Source of the DNA: JAWKUK01 sp041398605
GTDB lineage: Bacteria; Planctomycetota; UBA1135; GCA-002686595
Direction of reading: 5' to 3'
DNA: 64,000 bases
NCBI GenBank assembly: GCA_041398605.1
Contig: JAWKUK010000029.1
Coordinates: 15,711-79,710, forward strand
Part shown: one piece after another, positions 1 through 9,510 of the stretch
Layout of the letters: each line of letters begins with the position of its first letter
How positions within the stretch are numbered: the stretch's first letter is position 1
Program-made: the position numbers and the translations under genes
Notes under the pieces: generated by a model
What the model was told of the DNA's origin: nothing
The model's database searches: none
What the model saw: the letters and a program-made list of their open reading frames with translations, nothing else

Positions 1-7
1 CGCTGCG

Positions 8-2526
8 ATGGAGCCGGCCGAGGTGGCGCTCTGGCGGCTGCGCCTCCAGCTCGCGTCTGGCGAGCCGCGTGAGTTCGCCGAGGCGGCCCTCGCGCTCGCA
101 GCGCGCGGCGGTGGAGGTCCGCGCCTCATGTTCGAGGCCCACCGGGACGCCGCCGCGGCTTGGCTCGACGCGTTGGCGCCAGAGCGCGCCCTGGCCGCGA
201 CACGCGCCGCGGAGCAGCAGCGGGCGCGGCTCGACGCCCGCGATCGCGCGCGCCTCGTCGCGCTCGAGCGCCTGGTCGCGGCCGCGCTCGGGTCGGGACC
301 GGCTGCGCAGCGGTCAGCGAGCCCACGAGGCGCCGGGCTATCCGTTGATGGGCCATCCGTTGCGGGGCCGTCCGTTGCCGGGTCATCCGTAGCGGGGCCG
401 CGTGCCGAGCACAAGGCGCGCCTGCGTTCGCGTGCGCTGCGCGCCCGCGACCCGATGCGGGCGGCGGCTTTCGGCGCCTCCGTCTTGTTCGTCGCTGCGC
501 TCCACGGGCCGCACGCGGAGGTCGTGCACCTCGACCTGGCGCCCGATCCCGGGCCGACAACCGACGCCGAGCGCGGCGGCGCGCCCGCTGATTGGCGCTG
601 GCGTGGCGGCGCACAGGAGTCGCCGTCGCCGCTCGTCGTCGGCGCGCAGATCACGCCCACGGCGCTCCAGCGCGCAGCGTTCGAGGCGCAGGCGCCGCAC
701 CACGTCGAAGCCGCAGGCGTGGCTGCTGGGCTCGTCGACCCGGCTGCGCGTCGCGCGGTCTGCGTGCCGATCTTCGACGAGCGGCAGGCCGTCATCGGCT
801 GGGTGCAGCTCGAATGGCGGCACCGGGCACCGCTCGCGCCGGCAGCGTTGGACGCGCTGGCGGTCGCGTGGCGCTGGCGCGCGCTCGCGGCCCTGGCGCG
901 GCGCGCTGCGGTCGACGCGGCGCAGCCTCCGCGCGCGGCCCGGGTCGTGTCCGCGCCGCTCTTGGCGCCAGATCCGGCGTTCGCCGAGTGGGCCCAGGCC
1001 TTGATCGCGCGGGCGGGCCTGCGAGGCGCGCAACGGCGCTGGTTGCTCGCGGAGCGGACGCCTGGGCGCCGCGCGGCGCCGAGGGCGCGCCGCTCGTGCT
1101 CGCCTGGGGCGGCAGCGAGCGCCGCGACACCGAGGCCGCCTTGGGCCTGCGCGGCGTCGCGCGCGCATTGTCCGAGCTTGGCGTGCTCGACCTCGGCTGC
1201 GCGCCGCGCGAGGACGCGGTCCACCGCGACTCCCAGAGCGGCTTCGTCGTCGGCTGCGAGAGTCCGCTCGGGACGCGCTATGCGCTCGCGCTCGAGTCAA
1301 CGCGACCCTTCGAGCTCGTCGCCGACGACGGGCGGCGGCTCCAGGACGCGCTCGGCGCTGCCGCGCTGTCGCTCGATGTCCTGCGCCGCGACGCGCTCGA
1401 CAGGGCGTCGGGCGGCGGGGGCTTCGGCTGGTCGACCGAGGAGCCGGGGTTCGCCGCCTTCGCCAGCGCAGCCCGTTCGATCGCTGCGACGCAGGCCCGC
1501 TGGTTCGCGCAGCGCGCAGCCCAGGCCCGCTGGTTCGCGCAGCGCGCGGCCCAGGGTTTGGGGGGCGGCGCGCGGCCCGCGTTTGGCGCGCTCGCGCCGC
1601 GGCCCATCGCGTTGGTCGGGCCGCCGGGCAGCGGACGGCGCACGCTCGCTCGGTGGCTGAGCCTCGAGGTCGCGGCCCACGGCGGGTGTGAGTCGCTGCG
1701 CGATGCGCCCTTCTTCGAGCGCGTCGCGCTCCCGGTCGACGCACTGGACGCGACCCGGGGGCCGCGCATGGACGCCGAGCGCGCTGACTTTGCAGCGCTC
1801 CTGGTCACGGGGCTCGAGCGCGTCGACCGCGCGACTCAGGTCGGGCTGTGGGAGCACTGGACCGAGCGCTTGCGGCGCCCGGTCTGGGCGCTCTTGCCGC
1901 GCCTGCCGTCGGCGCTGGTGGAGGAGGGCGGGCTCGCGCCGGAGATCGGCGCGCGATTGGCGCTGGACCGATTCGTGCTGCCGCCTTTGGCGCGCTCGCG
2001 CGCGCGGCTGCCCGTCCTCGCTGCGCATCTCCTGCGCCGGATCGCGGCGCGCGACGGGCTGCCCTGCATGGCGCTCTCGGACGCGGCCCTCGCTGCGTTA
2101 TGGCGCGCGGATTGGCCGTGCAACGCGCTCGACTTGGAGGCGGTCCTCGAGCACGCGGCGCGAACCGAGCGTCGAGCTGAGCGGCCTGGCGCGGCGCACC
2201 CGGGACGGCCCGCTGCGTGTGTCATCGCCGTCGCGACGATCGAGGCGGCGTTGCGCAGCTGCGGGCTCGAGCCCGTGCCGCGGCGACCGTCCCGCCACCC
2301 TGCGCCGCAGGAGCTCGCTGCGGCGGTCTGGTGCACGCGGACGGCCGGAGGTCGGGTGAACAAAGCGCGGGCTGCTTCGTGGCTCGGCTGGGACAGCGCG
2401 ACGCTCGGCGCGCGACTCCACGTCCTTGGGCTCAACTCCGTGGAAGGGGCCCGGCGGCTGCTCGCGCGCGAGGGCGTGTTCGGCCTCGGCATCGAGCGCG
2501 GCTCCCTCCCGGCGCCCCTTGGATGA
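8..2526 (+). CDS. Frameshifted AAA+/Fis-like transcriptional regulator (5' end may lie upstream)
   Basis: The coding signal runs in one frame from 8 to about 1060 and in another from about 1070 to 2526, so one indel near 1050-1090 splits a single gene. The first part has an alpha-helical N-terminus and a GAF-like region (GWVQLEW). The second part has an AAA+-like core with the P-loop GPPGSGRRT, in which the usual Lys is Arg, and a C-terminal Fis-like helix-turn-helix (GRVNKARAASWLGWDSATL). No GAFTGA loop is visible, so sigma-54 activation is doubtful and the ATPase looks degenerate. Short in-frame duplications are present: SVAGP units near 340-400 and a doubled QARWFAQRAA near 1490-1550. No stop precedes codon 8 within the window, so the true start may lie outside it. 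Function is inferred from architecture only. Confidence 0.55.
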
Positions 2527-2530
2527 AGCC

Positions 2531-2590
2531 CGGCCAACTCCGGTGAAGACCGGCCAACTCCGGTGACGACCGGTGAAGACCGGTGAAAAT
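2531..2590. repeat. Short tandem repeat after the regulator gene
   Basis: A 20-bp unit beginning cggccaactccggtga occurs twice (2531-2570) and is followed by two truncated copies of its second half (cggtgaagac, cggtgaaaat). It lies directly after the stop codon of the upstream gene and just before a strong hairpin. Confidence 0.8.
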
Positions 2591-2594
2591 AGGG

Positions 2595-2627
2595 AGGGGC
2601 CCGTCCGCTTGCGCGGGTCGGGCCCCT
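2595..2627 (+). terminator. Terminator-like hairpin
   Basis: Perfect 9-bp inverted repeat, aggggcccg (2595-2603) and cgggcccct (2619-2627), placed 70 bp after the regulator stop. It is followed by a mixed pyrimidine-rich stretch rather than a clean T tract, so the terminator role is inferred from position and stem strength. Confidence 0.6.
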
Positions 2628-2986
2628 GATCCTTCCGTTAGGAAGACCTCCTCCATTCCGTGGCCCCCCCGGGCGCGGTGTGGAGGTGGAGAGCAGTTGC
2701 TCTAACACCTATTTACGGCTGTCTGGGGCGCAGGCTGAACGTCTGGTGCCGGAAAACCTGCGCCTCCCCCCGTTCCGGTCTCGTGCTCGGGAATCGGCGC
2801 GAAGCGGGCCGCCCTCGGGCCGCCGTCCGACCGGCTGCGGCGCCCAGGATGGGAATTCCTGCATACGGCGGCTCAGGTGCCCTGGAGTGACGTGCCACGC
2901 GACTCCGCGCGCCACGCCGAGGCCCCCGGGGGGACGCGCGCGGGGAGAGCATGGACAGGGACGTACGCGAATTGCAAAGTCCGGGG
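2628..2986. other. Intergenic region upstream of queA
   Basis: About 360 bp without a convincing gene. It presumably carries the queA promoter, but no clear -35/-10 pair was found. No tRNA fold was recognised, although the sequence around 2690-2710 contains the small inverted element gagcagttgctc. Confidence 0.4.
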
Positions 2987-4153
2987 ATGGAGGTGCGAGA
3001 CTTTGATTTCGAGCTGCCGACCAGCGCGATCGCCGAGCGCCCGGTCGAGCCCCGCGACGCGGCGCGGCTCTGTGTCCACCGGATCGCAGGCGCAGGCGCG
3101 ACCGAGCACCGGACGGTCGCCGACCTCGTCGAGGTCCTCGCGCCAGGGGACCTCCTGGTCGTGAACGACACCCGCGTCCTCCCCGCGCGGGTGCACGCGC
3201 GCCGGGCGACGGGCGGCCTCGTTGAGCTCCTCTTCTTGGAGCCAGCGCCCACTGCGGGCGAGCCGCGGGCTTGGCGTGCGATGGTGAGGCCGGCGCGGAA
3301 GCTGCGGCCGGGGGACACCTTGCCCGTCGAGGTGCCCGTCGAGGTGCCCGTCGAGCAACACGTCGAGCAACCCGTCGAGCTGCCTCGTCTGCCAGCGGCA
3401 GGAGCGCGCACAGCGGGCGACGGTCATGCGCCCTCCCCTGCCCTCGTCGCCCGCGCGCTTGCCCGAGACGCGGCGGACGGCGCCATCTGGACCATCTCGC
3501 TGGAGGAGGTCGGCGGGGGCGGCCCGAGCGTCGAAGCGCTCCTCGAGCGCGCGGGCGCCATGCCGCTGCCGCCGTACATCTCGCGCGCGCCGGAAGCCTC
3601 GGACGCCGAACGGTACCAGACCCGCTATGCGAGGGAGCCCGGCGCTGTCGCGGCCCCGACCGCAGGTCTGCACTTCACAGATCGGCTCCTCGCCGCGCTC
3701 GCCGAGCGCGGCGTCGAGCGCGCGAGCGTGACCTTGCACGTCGGCGCGGGGACGTTCCTGCCCGTGACCGTTGAGCGCGTCGAGGAGCACCGCATGCACT
3801 CCGAGCGTTACGTTCTGTCCCCTGAGGCATGCGCGGCAGTGGCGCGCGCCAAGGCACGCGGTGGGCGGATCATCGCGGTTGGGACGACGAGCGTGCGGGT
3901 CCTCGAGTCGTGCGCGCGGCCAGACGGCACCCTCGCGCCTGGCGCCGGGCGGACGGACATCTTCCTCACGCCGGGGTCGGAGTTCCGCGTCGTGGACGGG
4001 CTCCTGACGAACTTTCACCTGCCGAAGAGCACGCTCTTGATGCTCGTCTCTGCGTTCGCAGGGCGGGAGCGTGTCCTTGCGCTCTATCGGGAGGCGCTCG
4101 CCGAGGGCTACCGCTTCTACAGCTACGGCGACGCGATGCTGCTCTTGCGTTGA
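2987..4153 (+). CDS. queA: S-adenosylmethionine:tRNA ribosyltransferase-isomerase QueA
   Basis: QueA transfers and isomerises the ribosyl moiety of SAM onto preQ1-tRNA to give epoxyqueuosine, in the cytoplasm. Family landmarks are clear: DFDFELP at the N-terminus, NDTRVLPAR, MPLPPYI, EPGAVAAPTAGLHF, VTLHVGAGTF, VGTTSVR, NFHLPKSTLLMLVSAFAG and the C-terminal YRFYSYGDAML. The start at 2987 (MEVRDFDF) matches the family; an in-frame ATG at 2951 would add 12 residues. An oddity is an insertion of about 45 residues after PGDTLPVE, beginning with a repeated PVEV/PVEQ motif, in the region where other QueA proteins have a short loop. The next enzyme of the pathway, queG, is about 16 kb away on the opposite strand. 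Confidence 0.95.
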   Translation: MEVRDFDFELPTSAIAERPVEPRDAARLCVHRIAGAGATEHRTVADLVEVLAPGDLLVVNDTRVLPARVHARRATGGLVELLFLEPAPTAGEPRAWRAMVRPARKLRPGDTLPVEVPVEVPVEQHVEQPVELPRLPAAGARTAGDGHAPSPALVARALARDAADGAIWTISLEEVGGGGPSVEALLERAGAMPLPPYISRAPEASDAERYQTRYAREPGAVAAPTAGLHFTDRLLAALAERGVERASVTLHVGAGTFLPVTVERVEEHRMHSERYVLSPEACAAVARAKARGGRIIAVGTTSVRVLESCARPDGTLAPGAGRTDIFLTPGSEFRVVDGLLTNFHLPKSTLLMLVSAFAGRERVLALYREALAEGYRFYSYGDAMLLLR

Positions 4154-4162
4154 GGGCGCCGT

Positions 4163-4298
4163 GCCTCAGCCGCCGAGCGCTTCGTGCGTTGCATATTGTG
4201 CCTCAGCCGCCGAGCGCTTCGTGCGTTGCACATTGGCCTCAGCCGCCGAGCGCTTCGTGCGTTGCATATCGGCCTCAGCCGCCGAGCGCTTCGTACAG
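4163..4298. repeat. Four 36-37 bp tandem copies of the thiE 3' end
   Basis: The unit beginning gcctcagccgccgagcgctt recurs at 4163, 4200, 4236 and 4272. The last copy is the true 3' end of thiE on the minus strand (encoding YEALGG and the stop), so the three others are tandem duplications of its tail placed between the convergent queA and thiE genes. Confidence 0.9.
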
Positions 4299-5003
4299 GC
4301 TCCGCGCCGCCCGCGCGGGGTCGTCGGCGGCGAGGATCGCGCTGCTGACGGCGGCGCGGCCGACCTCTGCGAGCTCGTCCACGTTCTCGACGTCGATGCC
4401 GCCGATGGGGAAGAGGGGCACGGACGCTGCTTCGGACGCGATCCATGCCACGCTCGAGCCCAGGACGCGCGGCGCGCCGGCGCGGACAGCGGTGGTGCCG
4501 TAGCCCTTGGTGCTCGTTGCAAAGACGGGCCCGAAGCCGACGAGATCGACGGGGCGCTCCGACGCGGCGAGGACCTCGTCGAGCGTGTGTGTCGACAGCC
4601 CGATGAGGGCGTCGTCGCCGAGCAGCGCGCGCGCGGCCTCGGCGGGCGCGTCGTCCGCGCCGAGGTGCACACCCGCGAGGCCGCGCTCCGCCAGCAGCGC
4701 AGCGACATCGACGCGGTCGTTGACCACCACGGGCAGCTCGGGGAAGCCGGCGCGTTCGAGCGCGTCGAGCACCGCGCGCGACCAGTCGCGCGCCGCGCGC
4801 GCTTCCGTGACGTCGCCCGCCGCGCCGGCGCCGCCGAGCGCCTTCGGGCGGACCTGCACGAGGCCCAGCCACGGCGCGGCCGCGACCAGGCGGCCCAGGG
4901 CTTCGCCCTCGGGCACGAGGGCCGGCGTGAACACCAAGAGGAGCCGCGCGTCGGTCAGGCGCTGGCGGACGGCGGACGGGTCGATGGGCGAGCGCAAGCT
5001 CAA
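4275..5003 (-). CDS. thiE: Thiamine-phosphate synthase ThiE
   Basis: ThiE couples the pyrimidine (HMP-PP) and thiazole (THZ-P) precursors into thiamine monophosphate. The 242-residue TIM-barrel protein shows LVQVRPKAL, VVNDRVDVAALL, GVHLGADD, STHTLDEV, GFGPVFATSTKGYG and FPIGGI, matching the phosphate- and pyrimidine-binding segments of the family. The start is a TTG (5003) in the best-supported frame; no strong Shine-Dalgarno is visible. The stop codon lies inside the last copy of a tandem repeat made from its own 3' end. No other thiamine gene is nearby. Confidence 0.9.
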   Translation of the reverse strand: MSLRSPIDPSAVRQRLTDARLLLVFTPALVPEGEALGRLVAAAPWLGLVQVRPKALGGAGAAGDVTEARAARDWSRAVLDALERAGFPELPVVVNDRVDVAALLAERGLAGVHLGADDAPAEAARALLGDDALIGLSTHTLDEVLAASERPVDLVGFGPVFATSTKGYGTTAVRAGAPRVLGSSVAWIASEAASVPLFPIGGIDVENVDELAEVGRAAVSSAILAADDPARAARSLYEALGG

Positions 5004-5041
5004 AGCGTAGCGCAGACGCCGCGTGCTGGAGCCCCCGCGGG

Positions 5042-6460
5042 CTACGCCGCGGCGCGGAGGTCGCCGCGCCGCAGCGCCAGGATGTCGAGCGCCGCGACGC
5101 GATAGGCCTCAGCCAGCGTCGGGAAGTTGAACGTGCGCTCGACGAAGACCTCGACGGGCAGGCCGCCCAGCATCGCGACCTCCGCCAAGTGCACCAGCTC
5201 CGCCGCGCCGTCCCCGAGGACATGGCAGCCGAGGATGCGCGTGCCCGTTGGGTCGGCGATCAGCTTCAGGAAGCCGTCGTCGGCCCCTTGGATCATGCCG
5301 CGCGCGAGCTCCTTGAACGCCGCGCGGCCGACCAGGACGTCGCCATGGCGCTCGCGGGCCTGCGCTTCGGAGAGCCCGACGCTGCCGAGCTCGGGGATCG
5401 TGTAGATGCCGCACGGCACCATCCCGAGCTCTTCGTCCGGCACCGGGCGCCCGAGGGCGTGGCGCGCCGCGCGCCGGCCTTGCTCCATCGAGGTCGACGC
5501 GAGCGCCGGCGGGCCGACCACGTCGCCGCAGGCGTAGATGCCCGGGACCTGGGTCTGGCCGTGGGAGTCGACCGCGAGGTGCCCGCGCTCGGTCGGCGCG
5601 AGCCCCGTCGCCTCGAGCGAGAGCGTGCGCAGGTTCGCGACGCGGCCGAGGGCCGACAGGACCTTCTCGACGTTGAGGACCTCGCCCGTCTCCAGCTCGA
5701 CGTTGACGTGCCCGACGCCGTCGGGCGCGACGCTGCGGTACTTCGTGCTCCCGAGGAAGCGCCCGCCGCGCCCCTCGAACGCTCGCACGAAGCCCGTGCA
5801 CAGGTCCGCGTCCATGAAGCCGATCGGCAGCGGATACCGATCGACGATCGTCACCTCGACCCCAAGGGCAGCGAAGATCGACGCGAACTCGACCGCGATG
5901 ACGCCCGCGCCGAGCACGACGAGCGAGCGCGGCAGGTACACGAGCGAGAGGATCGAATCGCTGTCGAGGATGAGCTCGTGGTCGACCGGGATGTCATCGG
6001 GCGTGCGCGGGCGCGACCCTGCTGCGATGAAGACCTTGTCTCCCGTCACGAGCGTCTTGGCGCCCGCCGGCGTGCGGAGCTCGAGCTCGCGCTCGCCGAC
6101 GAAGCGCGCGCGTGACTGCTGGAAGTCAATCCCGTTCCGTTTGAGCTGCTCGCTCAGGGTGCGCGCGTGCGCGTCACGGACTTCGTCGAGGCGCAGCATC
6201 AAACCTGCGAGCTGCGCGTCGGGTGAGAGCTCGCAGCGCAGGACACCGGCCGAGCGGCGCTCGAGCGCCGCGAAGTGCTGCGCCGTCTCCCGCAGCGTCT
6301 TGCTGGGGATCGTCCCGCGATTGACGCACTCACCGCCCGGCGCCCGCCCTTGGTCGACGACGAGCACGCGCACGCCGTCCTTAGCGCCTTGGATCGCGGC
6401 CTTCTGGCCGGCTGGGCCCGCGCCGATCACGACCCAGTCGTAGTGCACTCGTTCTGTCAT
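5042..6460 (-). CDS. sthA: Soluble pyridine nucleotide transhydrogenase (Si-specific) SthA
   Basis: Flavoprotein of 472 residues that interconverts NADH/NADPH in the cytoplasm. It has the FAD-binding GAGPAGQ (residues 13-19), a second Rossmann motif LGAGVIAVEFASIFAALG, the FAD motif YACGDVVGPPALAST, and a C-terminal dimerisation domain. The dithiol centre of related disulfide reductases is lost: the sequence reads GGECVNRGTIPSK, so only Cys45 remains and the second Cys is Thr50. This is the hallmark separating SthA from lipoamide dehydrogenase and glutathione reductase. It lies 38 bp upstream of thiE on the same strand, which may allow co-transcription. Confidence 0.92.
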   Translation of the reverse strand: MTERVHYDWVVIGAGPAGQKAAIQGAKDGVRVLVVDQGRAPGGECVNRGTIPSKTLRETAQHFAALERRSAGVLRCELSPDAQLAGLMLRLDEVRDAHARTLSEQLKRNGIDFQQSRARFVGERELELRTPAGAKTLVTGDKVFIAAGSRPRTPDDIPVDHELILDSDSILSLVYLPRSLVVLGAGVIAVEFASIFAALGVEVTIVDRYPLPIGFMDADLCTGFVRAFEGRGGRFLGSTKYRSVAPDGVGHVNVELETGEVLNVEKVLSALGRVANLRTLSLEATGLAPTERGHLAVDSHGQTQVPGIYACGDVVGPPALASTSMEQGRRAARHALGRPVPDEELGMVPCGIYTIPELGSVGLSEAQARERHGDVLVGRAAFKELARGMIQGADDGFLKLIADPTGTRILGCHVLGDGAAELVHLAEVAMLGGLPVEVFVERTFNFPTLAEAYRVAALDILALRRGDLRAAA

Positions 6461-6535
6461 GTGCTCGCTCGTTCTCGTCTTCGACCGCTTGGATCGTTGG
6501 ATGGTCGAACCGCTTGGATAGAGCGTTCCCCGTGA

Positions 6536-7369
6536 TCAGGCGTTGGCCTTGGCCTCGGCGTGCACCTTCGAGCCGCGCTCGACGACGCTCTGGATGTCCT
6601 CTTCGTACAGCTCGAGGTCCGCGGCGTGCTCCATGCCGGGCGGCAGGCCTTCGCCCTCGTCTTCCTCGAGCCAGTAGGCGAGCGCGTCGGCGAGCGCCGT
6701 CGTGCGCACGAGCTCGCGGTGGTTCGGCGCGTCTTCGGGCTGGTGGTGATAGCGCACCGCCGCGTAGACCCAGTCGGCGAGCTTCCAAGACTCGATCAAC
6801 TTCGCGCCGATCTCCTGGTGCAAGCCGGCGATGGTCTGCACCATCGCCCGCTCGATGAGGCAGAAGCCGGTCTCCTTGCAGAGGTCGACGAGGCCTTGCA
6901 GCGCGACCGGCGCGCCGATGTCGTGCAACAGGCCGCACAGGAACGCCGCCTCGACATTGGCGCGGCGGGCGCGCGCGATCTCCTGCGCGAGGCGGCCCGA
7001 GAGCAGCGCGTGGTCCCACAGCTTCTCGACGTACTCCTCGTGGCCCTTGACCTTGAACACGGAGCCTTTGACGACGACCGAGATGACGATCTCGCGCAGC
7101 GTGCCCATGCCCAGGCGCCCGATCGCTTGCGTCAGCGAGACGATCGGCTCCTTCGGGGCGAAGCGCGCGGAGTTCGCGATGCGCAGGACGTGCGCGGCGA
7201 GTGACGGGTCGCGCTGCACACGCTCCGCGAGCGAGCGGGCATCGCAGTCGTCGTCGTCCACGGAGGCGAGCAGCTCGATCGCGACGATCGGGAGCACCGG
7301 CAGCGTCAGCTTGCCGTTGTGTGCGCGGTCGGAGAGCGTTGCGATCAGGTCGATGGGCTCGGGCGGCAT
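6536..7369 (-). CDS. HDOD-domain signalling protein
   Basis: The 277-residue protein is almost entirely an HDOD domain: LPVLPIVAIELLASV, DPSLAAHVLRIANSARF, SLTQAIGRLGMGTLREIV and the AAFLCGLLHDIGAPV segment (residues about 20-220). HDOD proteins are non-enzymatic relatives of HD phosphohydrolases found in bacterial signal transduction; the partner here is unknown. The gene sits 75 bp upstream of sthA on the same strand and is divergent from the DEAD-box helicase. Confidence 0.85.
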   Translation of the reverse strand: MPPEPIDLIATLSDRAHNGKLTLPVLPIVAIELLASVDDDDCDARSLAERVQRDPSLAAHVLRIANSARFAPKEPIVSLTQAIGRLGMGTLREIVISVVVKGSVFKVKGHEEYVEKLWDHALLSGRLAQEIARARRANVEAAFLCGLLHDIGAPVALQGLVDLCKETGFCLIERAMVQTIAGLHQEIGAKLIESWKLADWVYAAVRYHHQPEDAPNHRELVRTTALADALAYWLEEDEGEGLPPGMEHAADLELYEEDIQSVVERGSKVHAEAKANA

Positions 7370-7763
7370 GGTCGGAACGTGGCGGAGAGGGCCCGGCGGG
7401 GGGCCAGCGGTGGCGTCGGGAGGGGGCCACTCCCGCTCCCTCGATCGGCTCTAGAAGCCCGCGGACTCCAGTGCTTTGATGGGTCGTAGCGACGTTTGCG
7501 CGCCCTGCGGACGGCCGCGCGTCTCGTTCCAGGGATCGCGCTCCAGGAATCAGGCTTTCTTGCCGATGAGTTAGGCATGCGCCGGGCTATGCTCCCGGTA
7601 GTTCGACGGGCCGCCGACTTGCGGCCCACGGCGATCGACAGGGTCCGCAATGCCGGACCGCGCCGTTCCTAGCCACGCTCTTCCTCGCCCTGTCGTCGGG
7701 ATCAGCTGAGCGCCGCCCTCCAACCTCGAAGATCGAGCTGGGCAGAGCGCCGAGTCCCTCTAG
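7370..7763. other. Intergenic region between divergent HDOD and helicase genes
   Basis: About 394 bp holding the presumed promoters of two divergent genes and the helicase 5' leader. No credible -35/-10 pair with normal spacing and no coding signal were found. Confidence 0.4.
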
Positions 7764-9371
7764 ATGACCGATACCCGTTCTCGGCGAGCGGAGCCGCGCA
7801 CCGTGCGCGCCTCCTCCGCCGCCCCGGCCCCCGCCCAGCGCACTGCTCCGGCCGCGGCCCCCGCATCCCCGACCTCCGCCTCCCCGACGACCTTCGCGTC
7901 GTTCCAGCTCGCCCCTGCGGTTGCCCGCGGCGTGCTCGAAGCGGGCTTCCTCGAGCCGCGCCCCATCCAGGCCGCCGCCATTCCCTCCGCGCTCGAAGGG
8001 CGCGACATCCTCGGCCTCGCCCAGACCGGCACCGGAAAGACCGCGGCGTTCGGGATCCCGATCCTGAACCGGCTGGTCACGCACCGCTCCGATCGTCGCC
8101 GCGGCCCCCGAGCGCTGATCATCGCGCCGACGCGCGAGCTCGCCCGCCAGATTCACGACGAGCTCCAGCTCGTCGGCCACCACACCGGTGTGCGCTCGAC
8201 CGTCATCTTCGGCGGTGTGCCCCAAGGGGCGCAGGTGCGGGCGCTCAAACAAGCCCCGGAGATCGTCGTCGCGTGCCCCGGGCGTCTGCTCGACTTGCAC
8301 GGCCAGCGGCTCATCGACCTCTCGAGCGTCGAAATGCTCGTGCTCGACGAAGCGGACCACATGTTCGACATGGGGTTCCTGCCGTTCATCCGCAAGATCC
8401 TCGCACTGCTCCCGCGCGAGCGTCAGAACATGTTCTTCTCGGCGACGATGCCGAGGGAGATCCGCGGCCTCGCCGATGACCTCCTGACGAAGCCCGTGAC
8501 CTGCGAGCTCTCGAAGTCGCGCCCGGCCGACACGATCGAGGACACGCTCTTCGAGGTCGCCCAGGACCGCCGCCTCACGCTGCTGACCAAGTTGCTGGCG
8601 GCGCCGGATTTCCGCTCGGCGATCGTGTTCCTGCGCACCAAACATCGCGCGCGCCGCGTCGCGAAGCAGCTCGAGGGCACGGGTTACCGCGCGGTCGCCC
8701 TGCAGGGAAACATGAGCCAGGGCCAGCGCGAACGCGCGATGGAGGGCTTCCGCAAGGGGCAATACAACGTGCTCGTTGCGACCGACATCGCCGCACGCGG
8801 CATCGACGTCGCAGCGGTCAGCCACGTCGTCAACTTCGACGTGCCGAACACGCCCGAGGCTTACACGCACCGCATCGGCCGCACCGGCCGCGCGGAGCTG
8901 ACAGGCAAGGCCTACACCTTCGCGTCGCGCGAAGATGACGACGAGATCCGCGCCATCGAGAAGCACCTCGGGCGCAAGATCCAGCGCCAGAGCCTCGCGG
9001 GCTTCGACGGCGGGGACCTCGCGGCGAGCTCCAGCACGGGCGATCGCCGTGACCGGGGCAGCAGCGGCGGTGGCCGCAGCGGCGGCCGAAGCGGTGGTGG
9101 CGGTCAGGGCGGCGGACGTCGCCCTAGCGCTGGCGGAGGCCCTCGCGCTGGCGGCGGACGCCCGCCGGCGGGCAATGGCGGACGCCCGACGGGCTTCCCG
9201 CGCCCCGCGGCGAGTCACTCGACGGCCCGCCCGAGCCACCAGGGCGCGCCGCAGCACGCTCCCGCCGCGAAACCCGCGGCGCGGCCCGCAGCGGAGACAC
9301 GCGGTAGCAGCGCGCTGCCTTTCGGGGCCGTCGTCGACAGCAACTTGCCGAAGCCGCGCCTGCGGCGCTGA
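7764..9371 (+). CDS. DEAD-box ATP-dependent RNA helicase with Gly/Arg-rich tail
   Basis: RNA helicase of 535 residues carrying the full motif set: Q motif region near FLEPRPIQAAAIP, motif I AQTGTGKT (about residues 86-93), Ia PTRELARQ, II DEAD (about 195), III SATMP (about 226), V ATDIAARGIDV and VI HRIGRTGR (about 369). The N-terminus has an Ala/Pro-rich extension of about 40 residues, and the last 120 residues are Gly/Ser/Arg-rich and disordered, as in RhlE-like RNA-binding tails. It probably acts in ribosome assembly or mRNA unwinding. A 13-bp hairpin follows the stop. Confidence 0.93.
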   Translation: MTDTRSRRAEPRTVRASSAAPAPAQRTAPAAAPASPTSASPTTFASFQLAPAVARGVLEAGFLEPRPIQAAAIPSALEGRDILGLAQTGTGKTAAFGIPILNRLVTHRSDRRRGPRALIIAPTRELARQIHDELQLVGHHTGVRSTVIFGGVPQGAQVRALKQAPEIVVACPGRLLDLHGQRLIDLSSVEMLVLDEADHMFDMGFLPFIRKILALLPRERQNMFFSATMPREIRGLADDLLTKPVTCELSKSRPADTIEDTLFEVAQDRRLTLLTKLLAAPDFRSAIVFLRTKHRARRVAKQLEGTGYRAVALQGNMSQGQRERAMEGFRKGQYNVLVATDIAARGIDVAAVSHVVNFDVPNTPEAYTHRIGRTGRAELTGKAYTFASREDDDEIRAIEKHLGRKIQRQSLAGFDGGDLAASSSTGDRRDRGSSGGGRSGGRSGGGGQGGGRRPSAGGGPRAGGGRPPAGNGGRPTGFPRPAASHSTARPSHQGAPQHAPAAKPAARPAAETRGSSALPFGAVVDSNLPKPRLRR

Positions 9372-9407
9372 TCACCTGGCGCACTGAACCTGGCCCCTCG
9401 AGGTCGG

Positions 9408-9450
9408 GCTTGGGGACCGGCTCGCGTTTGTCGCGGGCCGGTCCCCAAGC
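9408..9450 (+). terminator. Strong hairpin after the helicase gene
   Basis: Perfect 13-bp inverted repeat: gcttggggaccgg (9408-9420) and ccggtccccaagc (9438-9450), with further cgcg/cgcg pairing in the loop. Placed 37 bp after the stop; no T tract is visible. Confidence 0.7.
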
Positions 9451-9510
9451 ACAGGGGCGGCCGAGCCCCGCGCGCGGTATCGTCTGCCGCGCACAGCAGC
9501 ACCCCAAGCC

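Noticed and set aside
2680..2760. tRNA or small RNA in the queA upstream region
   Set aside because: A D-arm-like gagcagttgctc element was noticed, but no acceptor stem or T-arm could be folded around it.
5042..6460. Lipoamide dehydrogenase or mercuric reductase
   Set aside because: The active-site pair is CVNRGT rather than CxxxxC, and no lipoyl or metal-binding domain is present; SthA fits better.
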